In this document: positions 13,291-24,518 of the stretch, in pieces | Layout: the number at the start of each line of letters is the position of its first letter | How positions within the stretch are numbered: the stretch's first letter is position 1 | Origin: Echinostoma caproni | Taxonomy: Eukaryota; Platyhelminthes; Trematoda; Plagiorchiida; Echinostomatidae | Assembly (NCBI GenBank): GCA_900618425.1 | Contig: UZAN01039381.1 | Location: 106,680-170,679 of the forward strand | DNA length: 64,000 bases | Direction of reading: 5' to 3' | The notes under the pieces: generated by a model | The model's input: only the letters and a program-made list of their open reading frames with translations | Database searches by the model: none | What the model was told of the DNA's origin: nothing | Program-made: the position numbers and the translations under genes

Positions 13291-14158
13291 GAGTGTTCTT
13301 TTTGTTTGACTCATAATCAGGGGAGCGTTCTAAATACTCATAGCTGTTCAACCTATGCAGTCTACAATATGCGGCTCTCAAATTTTGTACGCTGGATGAG
13401 TGCTGTCATTCAGGTGAGAAACAACAATTTGTTTTTCTCTTTTTCACCTGTTTGCTACCTCAAAGTATTCGTTGTCCGTCCGTAGGTGTATTGACATTTT
13501 GAGTAAGTTTTAAGGAGACATTTATTTTACAACCAGCTTTTTGTCTCCATGACGCAATAAACGTCCGTCAAATGTTTGACCAGGCTGACTGTAGGTTTTG
13601 CGAACATCCAAATAAGCTCATTTGGAGGCAAAACGATTTATTAACCTCACGTTGCTCAGTTTTCGCAGCACACTGTGTTTGTCAGAAAATCAACCCGTGC
13701 GGTTTGAAGTGAGATTTAAATATGTGCCTAATGTGTCCCACTAGTAGGTTACTGAGTGTAATCCCCAAGTAATCGGTTGCAACATATAGCCTTTTAGCTA
13801 AAGGTTCATACTGATGATTTACAAGTACGGTCGGTACTATATATGGAGCATTATTTGTGAGAAAGAGTGTATAATATATAGAGACGCAGGATTCCTTCCT
13901 GTATAGTTTTTCAAATCTAAATGAAGCACAAATTTAAAGGCTCAATTACATTCCCAGAACCGGTCTGTCCGAGAAATCCGTCTCATAAAATGTATCTTCG
14001 TCGCTGAGTTACGATAAACAGAATATTCAAAACGGGTTACAACGTTAGTTCTGTCGGAATAAGGTATACTTAGCATATTATGAATGGAACGGGTTATCAG
14101 ACCCATTAGATTCTACTTTTATGGATCCTCAGATCGAATTAAACAATGTGAATTTTGT

Positions 14159-14170
14159 GGGGGGGGGGGG
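14159..14170 (+). repeat. homopolymer run of 12 G
   Basis: Twelve consecutive G bases in an A/T-rich intron. It could form G-quadruplex-like structures and is a likely site of length errors in sequencing. Confidence 0.9.
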
Positions 14171-15046
14171 TATTGCAGAATATTTTATCCACCAGTGTTT
14201 GTTCCCTTGCTTGCTGGTGTTCGGATACAATAGAAGTTGTTCTTTGTGCGACTGTACACACGACCGTATCCATGTGGTTCACGATTCATTGAAATACCTT
14301 CTAATTTCTTCACATCTATGGTCTGTGTATATCAGTATCGAGTAGCTTTATCATCCTCCGGCATGCATCGGAGCCAAAGGTGCATACATTGGCGACACAA
14401 ATTAACCGATTTATAGCACAGTTGCTTCATCAGTTTTGTTCGGAATCGCCATCACTTTATATCCATCAAGCCAGTACCGGCCTAGATCCGACCGTATTGG
14501 ATTTTGAGTTCTCATACGGTACCAGTTGACACCTCGGGCTAGCTTCAACAGTCGAGTTCCTGCTAACACTACTGATGAATCCTTCCAGGGCCGTCAGCGA
14601 CGTTTGTCAGTAATCACACAGACTAAATCATGAATTACAATTTTTCGTTGAAATTATTGTGGATTTCATAAATTAAAGCTGTTTATCTAGTCCAGTATAG
14701 TCAGGTTATCCAACTCTTGAAGTGCCTTCGGTATTTAGTTAAAATTTCGGGTGAATGGTAAAAACAAACTGCGGTTTCGAGTACGGAACATGGATACAAA
14801 GTGTGTAAAATCAATGGCCGTACTCAGAAAAAACCACCAACTACTCAAAGTAAATCAAGGAAGAAAAAGGAAAACGAAACCGTAGTGTTAGAAATTACTG
14901 CCTTTTTACAATGCTATTTTTAATACGGAGAAAATAATTCGCAGGAGATGAGGGATAGACCAGACTTCCTGGCTCCATGGTGACGCCAGCTCCTGCGTTC
15001 AGGTTGATAAAGGCCTGGCCGTTAACCCCTAACAACCACTCCATCG

Positions 15047-15760
15047 TTGAAAACAGTGCAGATGAACCTGTATGCAGATAGATGGAAATTAAAATACAAA
15101 ATGGGGAAATGTTTTATATATGACAGGGAACATAAAAAGAAAATTTCTCAAGGGATTCGAATGATTCTAGTGATTATCAAGTCCGAAAAAATGCGGAGCT
15201 ATCCTTTCGTGAAGCAATTTCGAAGAGGCGGAAACGTGATTCGGTTCACGGATAACCCTGATTGCTTCAAGCTACTTCAGACAATTGACCAGATAACTGT
15301 TCAAGCAGCATGCAACTGCACTACCACTTCTGTACGCGACTGCATGATTCACCATCATCACGGTCTATTCATGCGAATGCGGAGAGGCGAAAAACAACAC
15401 CTTCGCGAAGCGTGTCCAAATCAGACCAGACAGGAGCCAGATGCGCAACACAAACCACTCAACGGATGCTCGTCCCCCGACAAGTCCGTTAACTTGCCAA
15501 TCGATTGGATGCTGTTCACATTCAACGCAAGCATGAAAGATCAGAGACAGAATACTCTGTATTGGATCAACGGTCCCAACTCGGCTACAAAATCGAACAG
15601 CGAGCCGGTTTTTAACGCCCATTCAGCCGGATGTCAGAAGCAAGAAAGTCAATCAACCATGAGTCTAAGATTGAAAAAGGTATTGCTATTTAAAATGCAT
15701 CATCCTGTTCTAAAAATTAAAATTTTGTCCAACACCACTTGTTACAGTCGAAGCAATTAG
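15047..15760 (+). CDS. unrecognised 237-codon ORF, possible exon
   Basis: This is the longest plus-strand open frame in the window and lies in a GC-richer segment inside intron 1. I do not recognise a domain. Residues about 90-125 are rich in Cys, His and Arg (AACNCTTTSVRDC, then a run of four His). Residues 165-215 are polar with NxT/NxS sites. A possible donor, AAAAAG followed by GTATTG near 15679, and several upstream AGs would allow an internal exon of roughly 400 bp, but no partner is known. It is not needed to join Ig domains 1 and 2, which connect well directly. The opposite strand is also partly open here (85 codons at 15365-15622), so base composition alone may explain the length. 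It could be an alternative exon, a separate gene fragment or chance. Confidence 0.25.
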   Translation: MKTVQMNLYADRWKLKYKMGKCFIYDREHKKKISQGIRMILVIIKSEKMRSYPFVKQFRRGGNVIRFTDNPDCFKLLQTIDQITVQAACNCTTTSVRDCMIHHHHGLFMRMRRGEKQHLREACPNQTRQEPDAQHKPLNGCSSPDKSVNLPIDWMLFTFNASMKDQRQNTLYWINGPNSATKSNSEPVFNAHSAGCQKQESQSTMSLRLKKVLLFKMHHPVLKIKILSNTTCYSRSN

Positions 15761-16522
15761 TGGCTGATTTATATTTGGTGGTAGCAGCCATTGAGACATA
15801 ATTTTTGTGATACTAATCTAAGTAGAATAAATCGTGGAGTTACATTTGTAACCTGTTATCCGAGATAGGTTCATTCGATTTTAAGCCCGCCCCCACCCTT
15901 CCCAACATCTGGAATGCATCAGAATCGCGTGAGTTTCACCAATCTTAACGGGTGCAACTCTGATCTCTACAATGGCCTGCTAATAATGCCATAGTTGATG
16001 CATATGAAACTGACCAATTCGACAACAATGACACAAGTCACATTTATTTTCGTTTTCATTCCTTAACTTTTGGATTAGAGGCTCGTAAAACTGGGTTTTG
16101 ATCCTAAAACTGAATATAAAGCATTTTAAATCTGAACACGTATATCAGAATTCGAGCAATGTCGTCAAAATACGGAAGAAACATTAGATCACGTCCGACA
16201 GCGAAAGTTAACATTTTTCAGTCAGGGATCATTAGAATTTGGATAGTCAGAGCCTAAGTTCCAGTAAAGAAGATAAATATTTTTCCCTCTAAAAATATAG
16301 AAGAGGCACCGATTAGGAAGCCAGTGGTATGAGCCTACCAATGCACCCGTTAATGGCTCACCAGAAAGATGAATTGTGATTTGTTGCGTTTCCAAACCCA
16401 AATCGGGATCACCACAAGCACAAGAAATCAGATATATTTCAAGTGAGTAATGGAAAATTTGATTCAATTTCAAAGGTGAATTCGTCGTGTATATAGCAAA
16501 TGAAGCGTGAACTACAAAGCTA

Positions 16523-16572
16523 GGAAGCACTTGACAGCGTTTCGACCTGGTTGGGTCTCATCAGCAGTACGA
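16523..16572 (-). ncRNA. hammerhead ribozyme (type I layout), nearly intact
   Basis: Minus-strand order: the stem I 5' strand, then the core CTGATGA (16558-16564), stem II as GACC and GGTC (perfect 4 bp) around the loop CAACCA, the core GAAA (16540-16543), a very short stem III ACGCTGT (A:T and C:G pairs around GCT), and a GTC cleavage triplet ending at 16533. The downstream AGTGC can pair with GTACT upstream of the core, giving stem I a mismatch only at the first position. All conserved core bases are present. The tiny stem III is typical of retroelement hammerheads, which often work better as dimers. Activity is inferred, not shown. Confidence 0.75.
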
Positions 16573-16668
16573 ATCCATCGACCTAAATGGCGATCGAACA
16601 AGGGACCCCACGGGCAGAACGCTAGTGTGCTACGCACTCGGTCACTGGGCAGCTCATGAGACCATGTT
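16523..16668 (-). mobile_element. tRNA-derived SINE carrying a hammerhead ribozyme
   Basis: On the minus strand an A-box-like TGACCGAGTG (16635-16644) is followed 33 nt later by a B-box-like TTGTTCGATCG (16591-16601), as in tRNA genes. After a further 26 nt comes a complete hammerhead core (16523-16572). The order of pol III promoter then hammerhead is that known for the schistosome Sm-alpha type of SINE. It lies antisense inside intron 1 of the Ig gene, about 1.5 kb before exon B. The 3' end beyond 16523 is unclear, so the element may extend to lower coordinates. Confidence 0.7.
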
Positions 16669-18047
16669 TTCATTTTCCATTTACACGAGATATATTCACG
16701 ATGTATTCACCCTTTAAACCGGATATAGTAAACTTCAGTTGAATAAATATTCCGTTTTATGTTTTCTGATCAAAAGTACTGACAGTTTTCACTTCAGTAC
16801 GTTCAGTTTTCCACAAACAACTGGTACGGCCCATAATGGTCAGACTGAAAATAACTGTAGAGGACGAGCTAAATTTTGGGATATTTTAGACATCTGTCTT
16901 TACCGCATTACTTTTTTGTCGACACGTGTGATATTTGTCATAGCATCATTCAGCTGGATTTGAAAAGTTGTACTTATGCTACTTAGATTATCAAACAACC
17001 ATACATATAGTATTCATAAGTAATTGTAAATGAAATGTTTTCGAGTTGCATTGCGTTCTTCAGGTACGATCATTTGGGAAGGGCAATATCAGTTAATTAA
17101 TTTGAAAACCTCTCGCCGATTAACTGGATAAACTGAATAATATGTCTTTCATTTGGACTAAGCATTCCACCGACATCTTAATTTTGCACAAAACTCAGTT
17201 CACACCGTGAACCATCCAATTAAGACGCATTCGAACTCAGCTCAGTTTCATCCGATCTCCTCAATAATGCTCCTGGTCCGGGATTGGAACTCCTGCTTTT
17301 CGTATCGAAAGTTCCTGTCGTACCTGTATGACAATCATAAGAAATTAAGTTATCGTAGCAGTACAGATTAGTATTTATTTCGTTGCTCCTACCCCCTATA
17401 GTCGTCTATCAGATGTGGACAGAGCAACGACAAAGCATACACCGGATTACTGTACATTGCTCTGGACACAGAGCTATGCCTTGAAATAAGATTAAAAATA
17501 TGCCTATTTGGGAGGTTAAATATTTTATATTTCGACAGCAATAAAACTTCACTAACTCGAATATTTTCGTAGACCTGACCGATTGCGTCGCTGGATACAT
17601 CACGCTACGCTACCATTACTTAACTCTCATTGCGTGTCTTATTGCATCTTCAAAGATAAAAGCAAGTATGATACTTTAGACATGAGAACAGAATATTCCA
17701 TGTATACTCGTGTTTGCCCATACATCCATGTGTATATTCATATATTGACGTTCGTACGTTGCTTGAACCATTCACATAAAATACTAATTCATATTCCAAA
17801 ACCTAATTAGGTTCGAGTACACCGAGAACAGAACCTTTTACATAATGTCATTTCTGTTTATCCTACGTATTGTTTGTTACAGCGTCATTTTACTACATTG
17901 GTAAAATGCCAATTTATTGTTCTTACAATGCCCGTTTCGGGTTCTTTCGCCTACCCACCTCTCTCTCCGTCACTTCGCCCCACAACCCAATCTCTGGTCA
18001 TCATCTCGCACTACACCCAATCGGCCTGTATCATTTCTCATACCGGA

Positions 18048-18084
18048 CGCGCACACGTACGCACTCACACGCACACGCACACAC
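18048..18084 (+). repeat. CA-rich imperfect microsatellite
   Basis: An interrupted run of ACGC/ACAC units that ends about 80 bp before the acceptor of exon B, in the place where a pyrimidine tract and branch region would be expected. Confidence 0.8.
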
Positions 18085-18162
18085 CACTGAACCAACCGCA
18101 ACTGGTGGATGAATGGACCGATTGAACAAACAAAAAACAAACAAACGCGTCGTCGAAACCAG

Positions 18163-18300
18163 TTTCCCCTCGAATTCGGCCGTTCCGATACAACCCATGG
18201 ATCTTGGTACGCGACATGTCGACGCAACTATTCTGTGACGTTGTCGCTCATCCTTCAGCCATCATCCAGTGGATTGGACCGAACGGAAAACAGCTGTCCA
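18163..18300 (+). CDS. Ig-superfamily protein, exon B (first half of Ig domain 2)
   Basis: The exon is 138 bp, phase 1 to phase 1, with donor GTACGT at 18301. It encodes about 46 residues. An A-strand lead-in (SPRIRPFRYNPW) is followed by the B-strand cysteine in LFCDVVAHPSA, and then by the C-strand tryptophan in IIQWIGPNGKQLS. These are the first cysteine and core tryptophan of a C2/I-type Ig domain. The frame upstream is closed by a TGA at about 18110, and the only AG between that stop and the domain is the one at 18161-18162, so this acceptor is forced. It is a poor one (CGTCGAAACCAG, no pyrimidine tract). Its final A plus GC of the next exon gives Ser. With exon C it completes one domain. 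The exon is more CpG-rich than its surroundings. Confidence 0.75.
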
Positions 18301-21300
18301 GTACGTTAATTCTTAAGCGTGCACTATTTGCCTGAGGGTGCCCGATGCGATATACGGTGCATGTGACGACTGCCCCGATATTCGCTGGTTATGTATAGAA
18401 TTTAATGGACCATGGTCACAGAAAACCACAACAGCATTGCAGTTTCTGTTACCATCAGATTGGCTAAGGCCCCCGTAAACAAATATTATCTCATTTTTAC
18501 GTGATATGATTTGAGGTCAATCAGCCTCCCGTCCATCTCCCCTGGCGAGCATATTTTGCTGGGGTGGGAAAAGTTGCAGCTGCCACATAGCCTACAAATT
18601 GGGTCAGTCTAAACTGTCTTGCTGGTGCATGGAAGCAAGAGGGATCGGTGAAAACAGGAAATGCCTGTCCATGACCGTTCGGGTTAGTGTTTACATGGCT
18701 AAACGTGTTGTTCCATTTGACCTAATATATGTATTACCATCTGTTCAGTCTCCCACACAAACAAGGGTTATTTCAGGGGGCCTGTTTTGATTGAGCACAG
18801 ATCTAGCTTCGGGCCGGTAACAGGCAGAGGCGAGGGTGTTCAATTGGTCTGGTGGCGATCTTTAGTGAAATTGATTCGTTTCGATTCGCCTGAAGGAGAT
18901 TGAAATGAGGGCAAGCTTGAAATGTGTCCTCACCCATAATACCTAAGTGACGGAATACAACGAGGAACTGATTACCTAGAGGTAGGTTATTTATCAGGTA
19001 AAGAAATCTCAGCATGTGTTTCCGTGATCGAAACGAAACGTGTATACGGTCACAGGTCACGTTTTGGCCTGAGGGTGCAGTGATAGATTTCAGTCAGTGT
19101 GCATCGATTACCAACTTGCGAGAATATTGGCGAGGGTAAACTAAAGGTGAACTGAACAAAGCAATACGAAATTTATGGGAAATAATTTTAATAATGCCGT
19201 GAATACAGAGCCTAGTTCCATAAATTCTGACACGACTAAATTTCAACAGATTAACTGGAACCCCATTATTGCTATTACTACCATCAATTAGCCGCATTCA
19301 CTTAACTATCTTCTATCGTTTAATCTTCTGAATCGCTGATAGAAATCGGACAAAAATACTCGCCCGTTAGGTCGCTTACAATGTGAAGGGATTTGAGTCT
19401 AGGGAGAGGTATGGTCAAAAGGTCACATAGGGCAACCACCCAATTGAACATGGGGCAGGGATCACTGTCCTAAGACAGTGTTACACGACTAATGACAAAA
19501 TGGTAATAGCTTCTTGAGGCTGAACTATAGGTTTCGAAGGTAGCATCCTTGTTTCACTGTGTTATGAGATGATTGAATTACTTACACATTATTACTCCGA
19601 TGAATTTTCTTGTCTTTAATCATGAATTGGAGTCTATTAATTGGTACAGGTTTGTGATCTGTCCGAATCCCATTCCATCGTACTTGAAAAATTTGGAACG
19701 ATGCACTTCTTCCACAGGACTGGGGCAAATTCATTGGTGCAAAATTCGATAGCTGCTTTTTAACAGAAGATTGGAAATTCCATCTTGGTTTATTATCACC
19801 ATAAGTTCGGCTTTGTGTTAAGACAGTCAAATCACGATGGTTCACAGACTATGACCATAATTATAGTAACTTTACAGACCAGGTTCGAGTTGAAATTAAA
19901 GGTGTAAAATTCATGGCCTAAGCTCACGATAGGGATAGACAAAAGTGCGAATGCCGGGAAGTCCACGTAAACAAATGGGTGCAAAAATTGCCTCAGTCGT
20001 CCACACAACTAACGCACTCAGATAACCTATTCTGATGAACAATGCGGTTTTTAAAGGAATAATTTTCCCGGTATTGAAATGAAACTTCCGGAGTGTATAC
20101 TGATTGGGATTGAATTGTCACGATTTAGTGTATTTTGTTGCGTGCTTATGCCCAGTTATTGATCGATTCTTTCAGGGTGTGCAACTGTCAGTTTGGCTAT
20201 ATGACTCATGTCTAAGCGATTGACGTTACTCTCTGTCGGTGCATTTATATGGATTCATGTCCTGGTGAGGAAGAACTTAGAAGTAAACTTCAAGGGCTGG
20301 AGGCGGCTTTATTGGAGTATCATGTACACATAATTGAAGAATCGTGTACTTGAAAAGTATGTGTACATTCTAAACTAGTTTGACCGGTTGTCTATAACCC
20401 GTAAATGATGGCGGTATTTTTCAACTGAAGGTAAAGCAACGTGGTTGGTATTGCAATTATATATGAACGACATCTCACTCGGATATTCTAGGCAACATTC
20501 TTGCCGGAAAGACTGATGAACCATTTATTTTCTAACTGTACACAAATATTGACCAAACTCGTGTAACAGTAACTTTCAACACACTTGTTACTCCAAAGCT
20601 TTTATAAGTGGTTGCCCCTCCTGTCGTAATATTTTGAAATAAGTGTTGGTTATGTGTGGCTTTCGTGTTACTTAAAGATACCTGAGCCCATGGGGTTGCA
20701 CTTCCTCTGAACAGATCGTTCGACTTCTGGATACCAGGTATTTTGCAAAATCTTGGGGTATCAAATGCAATACTAAATGATAAATTAAATTTTGTTGAAT
20801 CACGGTGCATAGATTCTGGGGAGAAACCTTGCTACATAGCGGCATACTCTTTCATTCATGTAGGCATGTTGTGTTAACAAACTGCTAGGCAATGGTGTAA
20901 CTATTTGCATTTGTTTTCTCTGTTCCCCACTGTGAATTTAGAATGGTATAGTCTTGCACCGATTACAAAAAACATAACTAAGCCGATATGTTACTCAGTT
21001 TATCATTGAGCCCATTACAGACATCCCTTTTGGGATGCCAAAGACAGAAATACACGGTGATTATTATTCATTCGTAAAATGTCCGCTTCATTCTTTTTCA
21101 CCTCTTAAGAAAACGGTAAGATAGATTTGTTTGGACTGGTTTGCGTAGCCCAACCAAGTAAACTGGGCAGTGTTTTCCTGTTGAGGACGAAGATGATGCC
21201 ATCTGGAGTGAGAATAAGAAAAACCGCCAAACGAACAACCCAGGAAATAGAGCTCCAATAAAGTACACTCGTCAACGAAGTGCTCGTCATTTTGAAGAGG

Positions 21301-24300
21301 AAAAGGTTTGCCCCGCAACACCTCTGATTATTAATCTGTCGACGATGAGCTTAAAATTCTGACGGTTATCGTAGTCCAATTTTGTTCGGATGCGCTGCTC
21401 TTCTACAACCACACAGCAACTGGCATCGACTCAAATATGGAAGCAAAACGGAAACAAACATTATCAAATGAACAATAAATGCAGAAATAAACCGATTGTG
21501 AAAGAAAGCAACTCTGTGCATACTTCTGATACGTTGTCTAAGAGTAAAAACACAGCACATATTTGCCTAGAAGGTGTATCCCTAAAAAACAAATAATCGA
21601 ATTCATGTTGCTTCACGTCACTCTGGATGATGTCACATTCGTAACAATTTGCCATCAGATGGTTGGCGTGAGTAACATAGGCAACCTAACTTCAAAGATG
21701 TGTTTAATATCGCTAAGCTTTTATTCATAAGGATTATGTTACTGTAAAGATTCATTACAACTGACTTTGAACGATGGTGTTTGGTAACATGACGATCACC
21801 GTCCACGCACTGCATAAACTTAGAGACTGAAGCTAGTTTGGCCATCGTATTTTCGTGCATATCCTGAATATCGAACAAATAGAAGGATTGTTCACCAAAT
21901 AAATCTTAAAAAAATATGATACAATCATCCATGTAAAGTTCTGAATAACTGAATGAAAGGTTTTATGTCACTTTCAGTTGATTGGAAAATTATACATTCC
22001 TGGTTGTGTTCAAGCTTTAGTCAGTAATATAGAAGCTTCCGGCCGAAAAGTGTACATTTACTGATCAAATCCAACGTGAACGGATTTCGTTTGAAGAAGA
22101 AAAAAAGCGAATTAGTCAAACTCTTTCTTGCACTTGTGTGTCTGCTACGCTTGGCCTGTCAATGACTTTACTAAATGCGCGCCCATAAGTTGAAGGTTGG
22201 GAACATGATAACGGGCGTTGCTAAGTAAACAATTCTCAATAATTCCCTTGTAAAGATAGAGTGCCGAGCTTCTGAGAAATCATTTCAACCTTCCAGGTTT
22301 ATCTGAAATTACTCTCGTTCTTGTGAAACTCTTCGGTGACAGGGTACAATACGCTTTCGTCAGTTTGGTTTACATAGGAGCATGTATCTTCGGCCCAATT
22401 TTACCACTTATCTGCGTTGTTCCTTGGCCACGGCCCGTTCGTAAAAGATCAGACAGTTCAACCATCGCTTGTGTGTGATAACTCACGTTAAGTCTCGGCT
22501 GTGCTGAGTAAAATGCTACGTATACTGACATTAGAATTTATGGTTGAATTTCTAACATAGACCCGTTGGCGTTGCTCATCAGTGAACACGTAGCGTTGTC
22601 ATGGTTCATTTGACTAGGTTAAATAGTCTCCTTTTGCAATTATTTGTAATAGCTGTTTTAGGTTGGTTTTGTTTGATCCATCGTTTTACAAATTAAGTTG
22701 CATGAACTCTGGTTTATTTGTTCCCCCATTAACGATTGACAGACGCTGCTTTTGAAACAAAATACAAACTAATGAGTACGACTTGTTTTCAGTGATTATT
22801 TTTTGTGGCATTGCAACTGATATAACCGGGTCAAAATAGAAGGGATCGACCATCGTTTGCAAAGAATGAAATAACTAAAGTTTAGATATTGTGCCTTGAT
22901 CCCGTTTTGGTGTTTATACCGAGTTTGGTGAAAACTAGGCCGGTTAAATCACAACAGACTGAGCATACAGCCATGGAAGGCGGTGATTTCACGCGTTGTT
23001 TTTGCGCACAATGGGAATCAGGAATGTGAATTCCCACTGGTACACTGCGAATGCAAAGCGTTGTTCAATCCGCTTCGAATGACATTCACAGATCTGGTGT
23101 AAAGAGGTGGAAAACACTGACAGTTACACTGGGGGACTTGGCTCAATACGGTGTGAACAAGTAAAGCTTGCACTTGATGTTGTGAATCGAGTGTGCAACC
23201 AGGATGGATAATGATTGTGAACTCACCGAATCAAGTAGGGTGTTTCGCAGGAAAATTTAAAAATTAAATGAAAACATGTGTTTACAGAAATAGGAACTTT
23301 ACGCCTGACTTTATTTCTTAGGGCAGGCATAGACACGAGCGTTAGAATATGTTTAGCCACATAGAACGTTTAGTTTACAGCGTTGTTCAGCGTTCTGGTG
23401 ACCAAATTCGGCACAGTATCGCCCTTATATGACAGTGCTTTGTAAACTGGATTGTATTTTTGTCAAACAGTTTTCACTTCATTTTCTGTCGTTTGTTTGT
23501 GTTGTTTCTCCATCAGAAGTGAGGCAAGACTACTCACAGTTCATGAATCTTGTCATCAGAGCAGACTTAATGAGCTATTTTGTCAGGAGGCCGAATGAGA
23601 TTCTGCTTTATTCCAAGTAGTATGAAATTTTTAAATCGAATTCATTCATTTAACTACTTTTAAGAAACGGGCCTTTATTTAATTTATCTTTGTGGTGTTT
23701 TAAGCAAACGTTAAGAAAACCTGCGTACTATATGGCATTTAACGCATTTTTAAATGTGATACCCTTCCTCTCTTCTCTAAGTCAGTTACGTAACCATAGG
23801 CCATAGGCGATAAATCGCCGAAAGCAAAAGATGTTTTGTTCAAAGGATTCTAGTATTCCAATGGGGTCATTCAAACTATACTTTTGCATGCAAATTCACC
23901 GTAAAAAGCAGTGTCTTCTTTCCGGACCAAGTATAACTTCAGAGCAAAACAGAGTAAAAAGAAATCAGGACTTTTTGGTTGTATTAGTCTAACATGCAAA
24001 CCGTGATGATTTACATTAAAAAAATTATACTATCTTTCAATTTTATCGGTTGTTTCAGGAATACTTTTGGTTTGATATAATACTAATAATTTCTAACTAT
24101 TCTATTCTTCCGTCAGAAGGAAAAATCCGAAATTCTTTTCTTTCAATCCAAACCTGCAATTAAAAACGTTTCGCTTGCTGATGCTTTTTGTGTTTATATT
24201 TTACGTCATGCACTGGTCATTTTTCGGCCTGATTAAGGGAACAAACTACGGTTTATTTCTTTTTATGGCTTGGAAACGCATTTGTTCGATGAAAAACATT

Positions 24301-24371
24301 TATTTTGTTGCTGAGATATCAGTTCGGTGCAACATACTGAAAAGTGCTCATTTATTTCCATTCCAACCCAG
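18301..24371 (+). other. intron 2 (6,071 bp)
   Basis: Inferred intron that splits Ig domain 2 between the C strand and the later strands. It runs from GTACGT to a C/T-rich stretch and AG at 24370-24371. It contains a short perfect hairpin, CACTGTC/GACAGTG with a 4-nt loop (19463-19480). I see no supported gene or transposon in it. Confidence 0.65.
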
Positions 24372-24518
24372 GCTCAGCCATCCTTGATTCGAGTTCATTA
24401 TTCAGCTCCTTAGCAACCAGCAGAGAGGCTGGTCATCCAGAGTGGCGTTTCAATATTACATGTATGGCCAGCAACCCACATGGTATGGCTCAACAAACGC
24501 TTGCAATCGAAGTTCACT
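24372..24518 (+). CDS. Ig-superfamily protein, exon C (second half of Ig domain 2)
   Basis: The exon is 147 bp, phase 1 to phase 1, with acceptor TTCCATTCCAACCCAG and donor GTGAGT at 24519. It encodes about 49 residues: a variable loop rich in Ser, then the F-strand cysteine in RFNITCMASNPHGMAQQ and a G strand, TLAIEV. NIT next to the cysteine is a possible N-glycosylation site, a common placement in adhesion Ig domains. Joined to exon B it supplies the second cysteine of domain 2. Its last T plus CA of the next exon gives Ser, producing the typical linker EVHSPPIVV into domain 3. This reading is well supported by splice signals and by the domain pattern on both sides. Confidence 0.82.

Larger units (their letters stand above)
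5088..18162 (+). other. intron 1 (13,075 bp)
   Basis: Inferred intron between exons A and B, GTAAGT to CCAG. It holds the CpG-dense patch, the tRNA-like relic, the Penelope-like element, the 237-codon ORF and the ribozyme SINE listed separately, plus a 12-G run at 14159-14170. The acceptor end is unusual: it lacks a pyrimidine tract and follows a CA-rich microsatellite. Elsewhere (5088-7957, 8146-10248, 10330-11994, 13291-15046, 15761-16522, 16669-18047) I see nothing supportable. Confidence 0.65.

Noticed and set aside
14560..14610. CTGATGAATCCTTCCAGGGC, a possible hammerhead core plus stem II.
   Set aside because: GAAA is missing and stem II pairs poorly; no pol III boxes nearby.
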